Below are positions 26,886 to 35,599 of a DNA stretch of 64,000 bases, piece after piece. The stretch's first letter is position 1. The number at the start of each line of letters is the position of its first letter. The position numbers and the translations under genes are program-made. Source of the DNA: Chitinophagales bacterium (GTDB lineage: Bacteria; Bacteroidota; Bacteroidia; Chitinophagales; Chitinophagaceae); assembly GCA_020636495.1 (NCBI GenBank), contig JACJXQ010000008.1, forward strand, positions 1,054,001 to 1,118,000, in the 5' to 3' direction. The notes below the pieces were generated by a model that saw nothing but the letters and a program-made list of their open reading frames with translations, was not told the origin of the DNA and searched no databases.

Positions 26886-27764
26886 ATGCGTTACAGTATA
26901 GTTGTTTTAATATTTATGGCTTTGTTGGCAGGCAGCTGTAGGGAAGCACGTATTCACGAAAAGGCTGAATGGGGTAAATATTTCCGGGAAGAGGGTATAG
27001 ATGAGACCAAAGCCTGCTTTATTCTGCGCGATAACAACCACGAGGCTATTGATTACTATAATAAAGAACGGTGCCTGGAGCGTTTCAGTCCCGCTTCTAC
27101 TTTCAAGATATTCAACTCGTTAGTAGCTTTAGAGATACCAAAAGTACCAGACGAGCAATTTGTCATTGCCTGGGATAGCATTGAACGTTGGAATCCTGAG
27201 TGGAACAGGGATATGGACATGCGAGATGCTTTCAAACTTAGCAATGTCGGGTATTATCAGGAGTTAGCTCGTCGCATAGGGCCTGATTATATGCAGCACT
27301 ACTTAGATACGGTGAATTACGGTAATAAAAGTATTGGTGGCGGCATAGACGTTTTTTGGCTGAACGATAGCCTGAAAATATCTGCTGACGAGCAGGTAGG
27401 GTTTGTAAAACGACTCTATTTTAACGAATTGCCATTCTCTGAGCGTACACAACGCATCGTGCGCAGTATGATGATTCAGGAGCAGAACGATGCTTATAAG
27501 CTGTCATACAAAACAGGCTGGTTCCAGACCAATGAAAAGAATATGTTGTGGGTGGTTGGTTATATAGAACGGATAGAACACGTGAAAGAACATGAGAACG
27601 CAATGAATAAGAGTGACATCCGCATGTATCCCTATTTCTTTGCGCTGAATTTCGAAGTGCCACGCAATGACGATGGCAAGAACTGGGCTGAGGTCCGCAT
27701 CAGCATCCTGAAAAACATCCTGAAAGACTTTGGCGCTATGCCATCGGAAAATACAGAGGGATAG
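26886..27764 (+). CDS. Class D (OXA-type) beta-lactamase-like lipoprotein
   Basis: 292 aa from the ATG at 26886. The signal sequence ends in the lipobox LAGSC (Cys18), so it should be membrane-anchored in the periplasm. All class D landmarks are present in order: STFK (71-74, nucleophile Ser71 and the carbamylatable Lys74), SNV (119-121), YGN (145-147), a Trp in VFWL (158) and KTG (209-211). OXA enzymes hydrolyse penicillins and related drugs; close homologues can instead be sensor domains (BlaR type), but here no membrane sensor domain is attached. Activity and spectrum cannot be told from sequence. It has its own promoter and is followed by a strong terminator. No mobile element flanks it, so it looks chromosomal and native. 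Confidence 0.88.
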   Translation: MRYSIVVLIFMALLAGSCREARIHEKAEWGKYFREEGIDETKACFILRDNNHEAIDYYNKERCLERFSPASTFKIFNSLVALEIPKVPDEQFVIAWDSIERWNPEWNRDMDMRDAFKLSNVGYYQELARRIGPDYMQHYLDTVNYGNKSIGGGIDVFWLNDSLKISADEQVGFVKRLYFNELPFSERTQRIVRSMMIQEQNDAYKLSYKTGWFQTNEKNMLWVVGYIERIEHVKEHENAMNKSDIRMYPYFFALNFEVPRNDDGKNWAEVRISILKNILKDFGAMPSENTEG

Positions 27765-27783
27765 AATAAATATTCTGAAACAT

Positions 27784-27817
27784 AAAAAAGCTGCATGATA
27801 CATCATGCAGCTTTTTT
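27784..27817. terminator. Bidirectional terminator between the beta-lactamase-like gene and metF
   Basis: Perfect inverted repeat with core AGCTGCATGAT / ATCATGCAGCT and A6/T7 flanks on both sides. Serves convergent genes. Confidence 0.9.
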
Positions 27818-27837
27818 TATGTCAATTATCGGTTTAT

Positions 27838-28791
27838 CTAAAATAGCTTTTTGAGCACATTATGCACCACATGAGGTTTGCCAAGTGTATAGAAGTGCAA
27901 TATCTGTGTGCCGTTCTTCAGCAGGTCTTTACATTGTTCATACAGCCATTCTTCGCCCACCTGCTCGCAGGCTTCCGGCGTCTTGGCCTCGTTTATAGCC
28001 TTATACAGGTCAGTTGGTATCTCGGTATTGAAGATACTGGGTACCACGGTCAGTTGACGTTGGTTATATAGTGGTTTTAGCCCGGGTACGATTGGAACAT
28101 TAATACCTGCGTGTTTGCAATTTTCTACAAAGTTGTAATAATGTTTGTTGTTGAAGAACATCTGTGTGGTCACATAATCAGCACCCAGGTCTATTTTGCG
28201 CTTTAGGTAATACAGGTCAATATCCGTATTCGCCGATTCAAAATGTTTTTCGGGGTAACCTGCAACGCCGATGCAAAAATCTGTATTGACCCCGCCAAGA
28301 ATATCATCCTCAAGGTATTCACCTTTATTCAGTTTTATTATCTGGCCAACAAGCTCTTCTGCATAGCGGTGGCCATTGGGGTGCGGTGTAAAAAACTTTT
28401 CATGTGCTGCTGCATCGCCACGTAACGCCAGTACATTCTGCACACCCAGGAAGTTCAGGTCTATCAACGCATTCTCGGTTTCTTCTTTACTGAAACCACC
28501 ACATATAAGGTGAGGGATAGCCTCCACCTTGTATTTATTCATGATAGCCGCACATATACCAACCGTACCGGGGCGCTTGCGTATCTCAACACTCTGGAAA
28601 CTACCATCAGGACGTTTCTTATATACCTGTTCAGCACGGTGATAGGTAACATTGATAAATGCAGGCTTGAACTCCATCAATGGGTCCAGTGTTTTGTATA
28701 TAGACTCGATGCTTTTGCCTTTAGGGGGTGGCAGCACTTCAAGGGAGATGATAGGCCCTTTGTTATTAGCTAAATAATCAGTTACTTTCAT
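27838..28791 (-). CDS. metF: 5,10-methylenetetrahydrofolate reductase
   Basis: 317 aa from the ATG at 28791. Reduces methylene-THF to methyl-THF with FAD and NAD(P)H, supplying methyl groups for methionine. Begins MKVTDYLANN, with the catalytic-strand motif ISLEVLPPPKG (the Glu corresponds to E28 of E. coli MetF), then FINVTYHRAE, the FAD-binding LALRGD (about 120-125) and GADYVTTQMFF (about 205-215). A promoter box at 28800-28807 excludes the longer frame to 28848 and lies so close that the mRNA may have almost no leader. Convergent to the beta-lactamase-like gene. Confidence 0.95.
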   Translation of the reverse strand: MKVTDYLANNKGPIISLEVLPPPKGKSIESIYKTLDPLMEFKPAFINVTYHRAEQVYKKRPDGSFQSVEIRKRPGTVGICAAIMNKYKVEAIPHLICGGFSKEETENALIDLNFLGVQNVLALRGDAAAHEKFFTPHPNGHRYAEELVGQIIKLNKGEYLEDDILGGVNTDFCIGVAGYPEKHFESANTDIDLYYLKRKIDLGADYVTTQMFFNNKHYYNFVENCKHAGINVPIVPGLKPLYNQRQLTVVPSIFNTEIPTDLYKAINEAKTPEACEQVGEEWLYEQCKDLLKNGTQILHFYTLGKPHVVHNVLKKLF

Positions 28792-28799
28792 ATCGAAAG

Positions 28800-28807
28800 C
28801 AAATGTA
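28800..28807 (-). promoter_or_regulatory. -7 promoter box of metF
   Basis: TACATTTG on the minus strand (28807-28800). Its last base is only 8 bases before the ATG at 28791. A CAA (minus TTG) at 28833-28835 is 25 bases away, slightly long for a -33 element. Confidence 0.55.
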
Positions 28808-28862
28808 AATAAGTTAGGGCTGATTTTTATTACAAGAATTAGCACCAATTTGGCAATGTAAT

Positions 28863-28895
28863 TTGCGGGTACTTATACATCGTTTGTTATTTTTG
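28863..28895 (+). promoter_or_regulatory. Promoter of lptB
   Basis: TTG (28863-28865), 22-base spacer, TATTTTTG (28888-28895): both elements of the Bacteroidota consensus. The predicted start codon is 16 bases downstream. Confidence 0.65.
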
Positions 28896-28911
28896 TCGCA
28901 AATACTGGGTA

Positions 28912-29670
28912 TTGAGCATCGAACAAAGGAAAATAATAGCAAAGGGACTGGTGAAACGTTACGGCAAACGTACAGTGGTGAATAATGTGTCTTTCGAGGT
29001 GAACCAGGGAGAGATAGTAGGTATACTGGGACCGAATGGCGCAGGTAAAACTACCTCATTCTATATGGTGGTGGGGCTGGTGAAGCCGGATGATGGTGAA
29101 GTTTTCCTTGATGAGGTGAATATCACTAAACTCCCTATGTATAAGCGCGCCCAGATGGGTATCGGCTATCTTCCACAGGAAGCATCCATTTTCCGTAAAC
29201 TTTCTGTTGAAGATAACATCCTGTCAGTATTAGAGATGACTAAATTGAGTAAGCAGGAGCAGACAGATAAACTGGAGTCTTTGTTGGAAGAGTTCAGGCT
29301 GACACATGTGCGTAAAAGCCCCGGAGATGTATTGAGTGGTGGCGAACGCAGACGTACTGAAATAGCTCGTGCACTGGCAGTAGACCCAAAATTTATACTA
29401 CTGGATGAACCCTTCGCAGGTATCGACCCAATAGCGGTAGAGGATATACAGGCTATCGTTGCCAGCCTGAAATATAAAAATATCGGCATATTTATCACCG
29501 ATCACAACGTACAGGAAACTTTATCTATCACAGACCGCGCGTACCTGCTGTTTGAAGGGAAAATTCTGAAAGCAGGCACTGCAGAGGAATTGGCAGCAGA
29601 CGAACAGGTGAGAAAAGTGTATCTTGGACGTAACTTCGAATTGAAACGCAAGGAATATCCTACCACATAA
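28912..29670 (+). CDS. lptB: LPS export system ATP-binding protein
   Basis: 252 aa ATPase that powers LptFG to pull LPS from the inner membrane into the Lpt bridge. Walker A LGPNGAGKTT (about 39-48), Q-loop GYLPQEASIFRKL (the LptB-specific variant), signature LSGGERRRTEIARAL (about 142-156), Walker B FILLDEPFAGIDP and the H-loop FITDHNVQETL. The only start upstream of the domain is a TTG at 28912, directly preceded by a promoter, so TTG is the likely start. No other lpt gene adjoins it. Confidence 0.94.
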   Translation: MSIEQRKIIAKGLVKRYGKRTVVNNVSFEVNQGEIVGILGPNGAGKTTSFYMVVGLVKPDDGEVFLDEVNITKLPMYKRAQMGIGYLPQEASIFRKLSVEDNILSVLEMTKLSKQEQTDKLESLLEEFRLTHVRKSPGDVLSGGERRRTEIARALAVDPKFILLDEPFAGIDPIAVEDIQAIVASLKYKNIGIFITDHNVQETLSITDRAYLLFEGKILKAGTAEELAADEQVRKVYLGRNFELKRKEYPTT

Positions 29671-29715
29671 TTGCGGGTAAATACTATTTTAGCAGTGAGC
29701 AGAAATGCTTATATT

Positions 29716-29723
29716 TAGATTTG
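29716..29723 (+). promoter_or_regulatory. -7 promoter box of the GH3 gene
   Basis: TAGATTTG, a match to TAnnTTTG, 30 bases before the ATG at 29754. No -33 TTG at the expected spacing. Confidence 0.4.
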
Positions 29724-29753
29724 GTTTAATTTAACATCAGACACAGCAAAGGA

Positions 29754-31268
29754 ATGAGCCTGATAAGTCCGGCATTGAAAGGTTATATGAAGTTGCGCAA
29801 CAGCGCGATAGACAACTTTATGCTGAATCCTGTAGATACACAAAAGCAGGTATTCAATCATATTGTTGGCTCGGCGCAGTTTACGGAGTATGGCAAGAAG
29901 TATGGTTTTGAGCATATAAACAGCATAGCAGAATTTAAGCAGATAGTACCCATAAACGATTATGATACCCTGAAACCATATATTGAACGCATATTGCAGG
30001 GGGAACAGAATATACTCTGGCCTTCTCCTATCAACTGGTTCGCAAAATCCAGCGGTACCACCAGCGATAAAAGCAAATTCATACCCATCAGTAAAGAGTC
30101 ACTCAGTGACAACCATTTTAAGGGTGGTAAAGATGTGTTTGCCCTGTATTTCAGGCAGTTCCCGCAGTCGGGTTTCATGTCTGGCAAATGCCTGGTTATT
30201 GGTGGTAGCCACCAGATCAACCAACTGAATGTAGATTCATTCTATGGCGATCTGTCGGCAGTAATGCTGCAAAATCTGCCATTATACGGGCAAATGGTGC
30301 GAACACCCGACCTGTCGATAGCACTGATGGCGGAGTGGGAAGAGAAGATAGAAAAGATCGCACATACCACCATCAATGAGAATGTTACATATATAGCCGG
30401 TGTGCCAACATGGACCATCGTACTTATCAAGCGAATACTTGAGATATCAGGTGCAAAGAATATTACTGAAGTATGGCCTAATCTTGAAGTATACGTACAT
30501 GGTGGTGTGAGCTTTACGCCCTACCGCAAACAGTTTGAAGAATATATACCATCTGACCTGATGCATTATGTTGAGACCTACAATGCGTCAGAAGGTTTTT
30601 TTGCTGCCCAGGATGATGTTACTCGTGATGATATGTTACTTTTCCTCAATCACGGCATATATTACGAGTTTATGCCAATGGATGAATACGGCAAAGAAAA
30701 TCCGCAAACACTCTCGCTGAAAGAGGTACAGCTGAATAAAAATTATGCACTGGTCATTAGTACCAATGGCGGCTTATGGCGCTACATAGTGGGCGATACA
30801 ATACAGTTCACATCTCTACATCCGTTCCGCATTAAAGTGACGGGCAGGCTGAAACACTTCATTAATGCATTTGGCGAGGAGGTAATTGTGGATAATACCG
30901 ATAATGCTATTGCGGATGCCTGTGCACAAACAGGCGCTGTAGTGAATGACTATACTGCCGCCCCTGTGTATATGACAGGCGAGAGCAACGGAGCTCACGA
31001 GTGGATCATTGAGTTTGAACACCTTCCTTGCCCGCTGGAGGTATTTACCGAAAAGCTGGACAATGCCCTGCAGCAGATCAACTCTGATTACGAGGCTAAG
31101 CGTCATAAGGATATTGCATTGCGTATGCCGATAGTACACCGTATGCCGGTTCATGGCTTCAACAGGTGGCTGAAAGACAAAGGTAAACTGGGTGGTCAGC
31201 ATAAAGTGCCGCGCCTTAGTAACGAACGTAAGTACCTCGAAGAGATAATGCCTTACACAAAAGGTTAA
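29754..31268 (+). CDS. GH3 family protein (acyl-adenylating amido-synthetase fold)
   Basis: 504 aa. Belongs to the GH3 auxin-responsive family of the ANL adenylating superfamily; plant members join amino acids to jasmonate, auxin or benzoates through an acyl-AMP. Visible motifs: the ATP loop FAKSSGTTSDKSKFIP (about 96-111), YVHGGVSFTPYR, the adenine/acyl-site segment YNASEGFFAAQ (about 280-290), YALVISTNGGLWRYIVGDTIQF and RLKHFINAFGEEV. Bacterial members are widespread in Bacteroidota; their substrates are mostly unknown. It is followed 14 bases later by a TauE/SafE transporter, probably in one operon. Confidence 0.9.
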   Translation: MSLISPALKGYMKLRNSAIDNFMLNPVDTQKQVFNHIVGSAQFTEYGKKYGFEHINSIAEFKQIVPINDYDTLKPYIERILQGEQNILWPSPINWFAKSSGTTSDKSKFIPISKESLSDNHFKGGKDVFALYFRQFPQSGFMSGKCLVIGGSHQINQLNVDSFYGDLSAVMLQNLPLYGQMVRTPDLSIALMAEWEEKIEKIAHTTINENVTYIAGVPTWTIVLIKRILEISGAKNITEVWPNLEVYVHGGVSFTPYRKQFEEYIPSDLMHYVETYNASEGFFAAQDDVTRDDMLLFLNHGIYYEFMPMDEYGKENPQTLSLKEVQLNKNYALVISTNGGLWRYIVGDTIQFTSLHPFRIKVTGRLKHFINAFGEEVIVDNTDNAIADACAQTGAVVNDYTAAPVYMTGESNGAHEWIIEFEHLPCPLEVFTEKLDNALQQINSDYEAKRHKDIALRMPIVHRMPVHGFNRWLKDKGKLGGQHKVPRLSNERKYLEEIMPYTKG

Positions 31269-31282
31269 GCCTTCTTATTAAT

Positions 31283-32020
31283 ATGGATGCCACGCTGATA
31301 CTTTTCCTGCTTTTATCCTTACTCGCAGAGATATTGGGCACTATAGGAGGGTTTGGTTCTTCTGTATATTTTGTTCCGCTGGCCAACCTGTTTCTCGATT
31401 TCAAGTCGGTGCTGGGCATTACAGCCATCTTTCATTTATCCAGCAATATCTCCAAAATGGTGTTGTTTAAAAAAGGACTGAACAGGTTTCTGTTGGTATA
31501 CATTGGTGTGCCCGCCGTTATTATGGTGATAACCGGTGGTATACTCAGCAAATACATGGATGAGACCGTGTTGCAGGTATCATTTGCAATATTCATTATT
31601 GTCACCAGCCTGTTCTTTCTGTGGTTTGATATGTATGTGCTGCTGGCAGACAAAAAAAATGCCATAATAGGTGGTAGCCTTTCCGGTTTCCTGGCTGGCG
31701 TGTTAGGTACAGGTGGCGCCATAAGAGGCATTACAATGGTGGCATTCAATATCGAAAAGGAGCAATTTGTGGCTACCTCTGCCGCAATTGATTTCGCCGT
31801 TGATTTTTCACGTACAGTTGTTTATTTCTTCAATGGATATATGCATGCTGAGCACCTGAAGTACATGATGTCATTGATCGTAGTGGGTTTTGTGGGTACA
31901 TGGCTGGGTAAACTTGCCCTTCAGCGCATATCGCAGGAACGTTTCAAGACCATCGTATTGCTATTACTACTCGGTATCGGCATATTCTCGCTTACAAGAG
32001 CACTTTTGCAGTCGCAATAA
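31283..32020 (+). CDS. TauE/SafE (TSUP) family membrane transporter
   Basis: 245 aa with eight hydrophobic segments arranged as two repeats. The family glycine-rich motifs are visible in IGGFGSSVYFVPLANLFL (first repeat, about 20-37) and LAGVLGTGGAIRGI (second repeat, about 136-149). Members export or import sulfite, sulfoacetate, other organosulfur compounds or lactate-like anions; the substrate here is unknown. It follows the GH3 gene by 14 bases, which suggests co-expression and perhaps a shared acid substrate (inference). Confidence 0.85.
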   Translation: MDATLILFLLLSLLAEILGTIGGFGSSVYFVPLANLFLDFKSVLGITAIFHLSSNISKMVLFKKGLNRFLLVYIGVPAVIMVITGGILSKYMDETVLQVSFAIFIIVTSLFFLWFDMYVLLADKKNAIIGGSLSGFLAGVLGTGGAIRGITMVAFNIEKEQFVATSAAIDFAVDFSRTVVYFFNGYMHAEHLKYMMSLIVVGFVGTWLGKLALQRISQERFKTIVLLLLLGIGIFSLTRALLQSQ

Positions 32021-32075
32021 TATAGATCATTGCTGTTTGTGACCAATGTCATGTTTTAAGCTTCTCATAACCCTT

Positions 32076-32083
32076 TACCTTTG
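32076..32083 (+). promoter_or_regulatory. -7 promoter box of the 124-aa coiled-coil protein
   Basis: TACCTTTG, 20 bases before the ATG at 32104. Confidence 0.55.
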
Positions 32084-32103
32084 TAAAATAAAATGTCATA
32101 ACT

Positions 32104-32478
32104 ATGAGAAGTATACCACAAATTAATGTTGAACACAGTGATTGGCTACGCAACCTGGATTTTTATAAAGGCGAATTGCAGATACTGAAAGAACGTCTTA
32201 CTGAAGTGGCCGGAAAAAACACAGGTGACGAGGCTGCAAAAGGTGCTGAACACTTTGAAAACCAGTTCAAAATTCAAACTACTAATATTGATACGTTGCG
32301 TCACGATATCTCCGAACATCTGGGTGTCACTGCTGCACAGGCAGAGAAGTCAGCAGGTCATGTGGAGCAAGGCGTTTTAGATGATCACGATGCATTGCGT
32401 GAAAGGTATATAGCCGAAGAAAAAACAATAAACGATCTGAGGCACGAATTTTACAGGTATGCAGCAAAGTGGATGTAA
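32104..32478 (+). CDS. Small charged helical protein of unknown function
   Basis: 124 aa, no signal peptide or membrane segment. Charged and almost wholly helical: ELQILKERLTEV (about 24-35), HFENQFKIQTTNIDTLRHDI (about 53-72) and a C-terminal helix (about 92-122) have heptad-like spacing, so a helical bundle or coiled coil is likely. It has a clear promoter and good codon use, so it is a real gene. It ends 3 bases before the convergent engB stop. Not recognised. Confidence 0.7.
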   Translation: MRSIPQINVEHSDWLRNLDFYKGELQILKERLTEVAGKNTGDEAAKGAEHFENQFKIQTTNIDTLRHDISEHLGVTAAQAEKSAGHVEQGVLDDHDALRERYIAEEKTINDLRHEFYRYAAKWM

Positions 32479-32481
32479 TAT

Positions 32482-33099
32482 TTACACCTCTTTATCCCTG
32501 TTTAAATACATTTCATTCAGTTCGTCGATATAACTGAGCATTTCCTTGCGTCCCAGTGCCTTTACGGCACTGGTAAGGAAACTTCGGGGAATGAACTCCC
32601 ATTCTTCCCTCATAGCGTCAATAAAAGCACGCACATTTCTCGCAGCATCCCGTTGCGAACTTTTGTCTGCTTTGGTGAAGACAATATTAAAGGGCACTTC
32701 CCATTCGCCCAATTGTGCCAGGAAATCCAGGTCTATACGTTGGGGTTTCAATCTGCTGTCTATAAGCACGAACACGGTTACGAGGTTGGGCCTTTCGGTC
32801 AGGTAATTGGCTATCATCTTGCTGAAAGAGGCCCTTTGCTTCTGCGACACCTTAGCAAAACCGTATCCCGGAAGGTCTACCAGGTACCATTGCTTATTTA
32901 CTACAAAATGGTTGATCATCTGCGTTTTTCCGGGACTGGCAGATGTTTTGGCCAGTTTCGGCTGACGGGTGAGCATATTGATAAGCGATGATTTGCCCAC
33001 GTTGGAGCGCCCGATAAAGGCATATTCAGGTTTGTCAGGCGCAGGACATAGCTCTGCCCGGGGGCTGCTGATCAAATATTGGGCTGTTTTTATCTCCAT
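32482..33099 (-). CDS. engB: Ribosome biogenesis GTP-binding protein EngB (YihA/YsxC)
   Basis: 205 aa essential-type GTPase that assists 50S ribosome assembly. G1 GRSNVGKSS (about 31-39), G2 GKTQ, G3 DLPGYG (the EngB-specific DxPGYG), G4 TKAD (about 143-146) and G5 SA near SFLTSAVKALG. The ATG at 33099 is the start. It is divergent from menG (27 bases between start codons) and convergent with the 124-aa gene. Confidence 0.96.
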   Translation of the reverse strand: MEIKTAQYLISSPRAELCPAPDKPEYAFIGRSNVGKSSLINMLTRQPKLAKTSASPGKTQMINHFVVNKQWYLVDLPGYGFAKVSQKQRASFSKMIANYLTERPNLVTVFVLIDSRLKPQRIDLDFLAQLGEWEVPFNIVFTKADKSSQRDAARNVRAFIDAMREEWEFIPRSFLTSAVKALGRKEMLSYIDELNEMYLNRDKEV

Positions 33100-33113
33100 T
33101 GACGGTCTTAGCT

Positions 33114-33121
33114 TACTTTTG
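33114..33121 (+). promoter_or_regulatory. -7 promoter box of menG
   Basis: TACTTTTG ends only 5 bases before the ATG at 33127, so the transcript probably begins at or within a few bases of the start codon. Confidence 0.55.
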
Positions 33122-33126
33122 TAGTG

Positions 33127-33879
33127 ATGTTAGCAGATATAGATAATAACCCGGCGGCGAAAGTATTGCCGGATACGGGGTCAAATTTAAGCAAGAAAGA
33201 GCAGGTTGCCGATATGTTTAATAACATTGCCGGCAAATATGATTTCCTCAATCATTTTTTATCATTAGGTATAGACAAGGGCTGGCGTCGCAAGGCTATT
33301 GCCCAGATAGCTATTGTAGACCCCAAGAACATACTGGATGTAGCTACAGGTACAGGCGACCTGGCCATAGAAGCGGCAAAGCTGGACCCGGAAAAAATTA
33401 TTGGGGTGGATATTGCTGCAGGTATGCTGGAGGTAGGCAGAACCAAATTGAAAGAACAGGCCCTGGATGAACTGATAACACTACAGCTTGGCGATAGCGA
33501 ATCCCTGCCTTTCGGCGACAATAGTTTTGATGCCATAACCTGTGCCTATGGTGTGCGCAACTTCGAGCACCTGGAGGCAGGACTGAAGGAGATGCAACGT
33601 GTATTACGCCCCGGTGGCAGGCTGGCTATACTCGAGTTCTCTCATCCTAAACGTTTCCCGGTCAAACAGGCATATAAGTTCTATTTTAAATACATTTTGC
33701 CGGGATTGGGCAAGCTGGTGTCCAAACACAGCAGGGCATATACCTACCTGCCCGAATCGGTCATGGCGTTCCCGGAAGGAAAGAAATTTTGCGACATATT
33801 ATCGTCTTGTGGTTTTAAGCACCCGCACGACCGCCCGTTGACATTTGGCATTACGACTTTGTATACTGCTACTAAATAA
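33127..33879 (+). CDS. menG: Demethylmenaquinone methyltransferase
   Basis: 250 aa SAM-dependent methyltransferase, last step of menaquinone synthesis (UbiE family; Bacteroidota use menaquinone). Signature motifs: FNNIAGKYDFLNHFLSLGID (about 28-47), SAM-binding LDVATGTGDLAIEAA (about 72-86), the RVLRPGGRLAILEFS segment and YTYLPESVMAFP near the C-terminus. A GTG sits just before the ATG at 33127, but the promoter box makes the ATG the better start. Followed by a bidirectional terminator. Confidence 0.95.
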   Translation: MLADIDNNPAAKVLPDTGSNLSKKEQVADMFNNIAGKYDFLNHFLSLGIDKGWRRKAIAQIAIVDPKNILDVATGTGDLAIEAAKLDPEKIIGVDIAAGMLEVGRTKLKEQALDELITLQLGDSESLPFGDNSFDAITCAYGVRNFEHLEAGLKEMQRVLRPGGRLAILEFSHPKRFPVKQAYKFYFKYILPGLGKLVSKHSRAYTYLPESVMAFPEGKKFCDILSSCGFKHPHDRPLTFGITTLYTATK

Positions 33880-33907
33880 AATAAGCCCGCAATCGCGGGC
33901 TTATTTT
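33878..33907. terminator. Bidirectional terminator between menG and the SulP gene
   Basis: Stem GCCCGC/GCGGGC with loop AATC, extended by AAAATAA/TTATTTT, giving U-rich tails in both directions. Convergent genes on both sides. Confidence 0.88.
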
Positions 33908-33924
33908 ATTTGACGGGTCAATAC

Positions 33925-35599
33925 TCAATTATTTTCATTGCCCTTTTCGTTCAACTCTTTTATGAGCTGCATATAATCGCCTGAGCTGTGTTTGGCATTA
34001 TTGGTACCTTGTCCATCGTTCAATGCAGCATACATATCATGTATAGTTTGTGTAGTAGGTACTTTATAACTGTCCTTGAATCCTACCAGCGACATTTGTA
34101 TGTCTTTATCTGGAGCTTGGGTACTGTGAAACTCACGTATCAGTTCCAGTACGTCAAAGTCGATGTACTCAGTATCACTGGCGTCAATGATCACTTTGCT
34201 GTTTTCAGGCAATTTATCCAATGCCATTTTAATACCGGCTTTGTTCAGGAATGATACTTCCTGCGCCAGTTTTAATTCTACCAGGTCGCCTTTGCTATGG
34301 CTTATCTTGCGAAAGAAGAAAGGAATATTCATGTTGCGGTACAATAGGAACACAATACTGATCGCCAGCCCCAGTCCTACACCTTTCAGCAGGTCAAGCG
34401 ATACTACGGCAATGGCTGTTGCCACAAATGGTATGAATTGTGTAGCTCCGCCTTCTTTCCATATATGTTTAAATGTTTTGGGGTTACATAATTTGTAACC
34501 GGTAAATATCAGTATGGCAGCTAATGAAGCCTTAGGTATCAGGTTCAGTATCACGGGTATGGAGCCCACGCACACAAGCAGTAAAACGCCATGAATAATA
34601 GCAGACGCTTTTGATTTGGCACCTGCATGCACGTTGGCTGAGGAACGCACAATGACTGAAGTTATCGGCAGGCCACCTATCAGTCCCGACACCATATTGC
34701 CTATCCCCTGTGCTTTTAATTCACGATTGGTGGGTGTATATCTTTTTTGCGGGTCAAGTTTGTCTGTAGCTTCTATGCACAACAATGTTTCAATAGAGGC
34801 AACAATAGCTATGACAAAACCAGTTTGCCACACGTCAGGATTGCTGAATCCACTAAAGTCCGGCATTTTGAACTGCCCGAAAAACTCGGAAAAGCTGCTT
34901 GCGATCGGCAGGTGTACCAGGTGAATATCAGACAGGAAAGCCTCAGGGTATATACTTTTAAAAAGTTCGTTCACAAGTATGCCGGCAATAACTACCATCA
35001 ATCCCGCGGGTAGAAATTTAATTTTCTGAAAGGGTTTCAGTGTCCATAACAACAGCAGGCCGATACCTATGGCCGAAATGATCATAGCACCAACCTCCAT
35101 ATGGTTAAAAGCGGAGGTGATGAATTCCAGTTTGAAACCATCATCAGCATCCACCATTCTTTCATGCCCGGCACCATCATAGCCCAAAGCTTCTGGTATC
35201 TGTTTGAAGATGATGGTAAGACCTATACCTGCCAGCATACCCTGTATCACGCTGTTGGGGAAATAATTGGCTATGGCACCCGCCTTTAGGAAACCCAGTA
35301 GAACCTGAATCAGGCCTGCGACCATCACTGCACAAAGAAAGATTTCCCATGCGCCTAGCTCACTGATGGCAGTGAGTACGATAGCCGTGAGTCCCGCAGC
35401 AGGGCCGGAAAACGCTTAGCTGTGAGCCACTCAGGCTGCCTACTACTATACCTCCTACAATACCTGCTACAATACCTGAAAAAAGTGGTGCCCCGGATGC
35501 TTGCGCTATACCAAGGCAAAGGGGTAATGCTATGAGAAAGACAATAACGCCCGCAATGGCGTCGTTTTTGATATTGCTGAAAAAACCGGTGTTCTTCAT
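33925..35599 (-). pseudogene. SulP family anion transporter, split by a +1 frameshift
   Basis: Two overlapping frames form one protein of about 557 aa. The first (from the ATG at 35599) gives MKNTGFFSNIKNDAIAGVI and runs to SGSQLSV, then leaves frame. The second resumes with SGPAAGLTAIVLTAISELG and continues through the membrane domain to a C-terminal STAS domain (about 445-530, KVIIDASDTEYIDFD). The break is at AAAA (35409-35412; TTTT on the coding strand): removing one base restores the conserved SVSGPAAG. This is either a sequencing error in a short homopolymer or a recent loss of function, since the rest is intact. SulP proteins carry sulfate, bicarbonate or other anions; the substrate is not known. 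Confidence 0.88.

Noticed and set aside
26886..27764. A BlaR-type sensor or a penicillin-binding protein call for the class D-like gene
   Set aside because: The protein has a lipobox and a single catalytic domain with STFK, SNV, YGN and KTG; there is no sensor membrane domain or PBP dimerisation domain. A non-hydrolytic relative is still possible.
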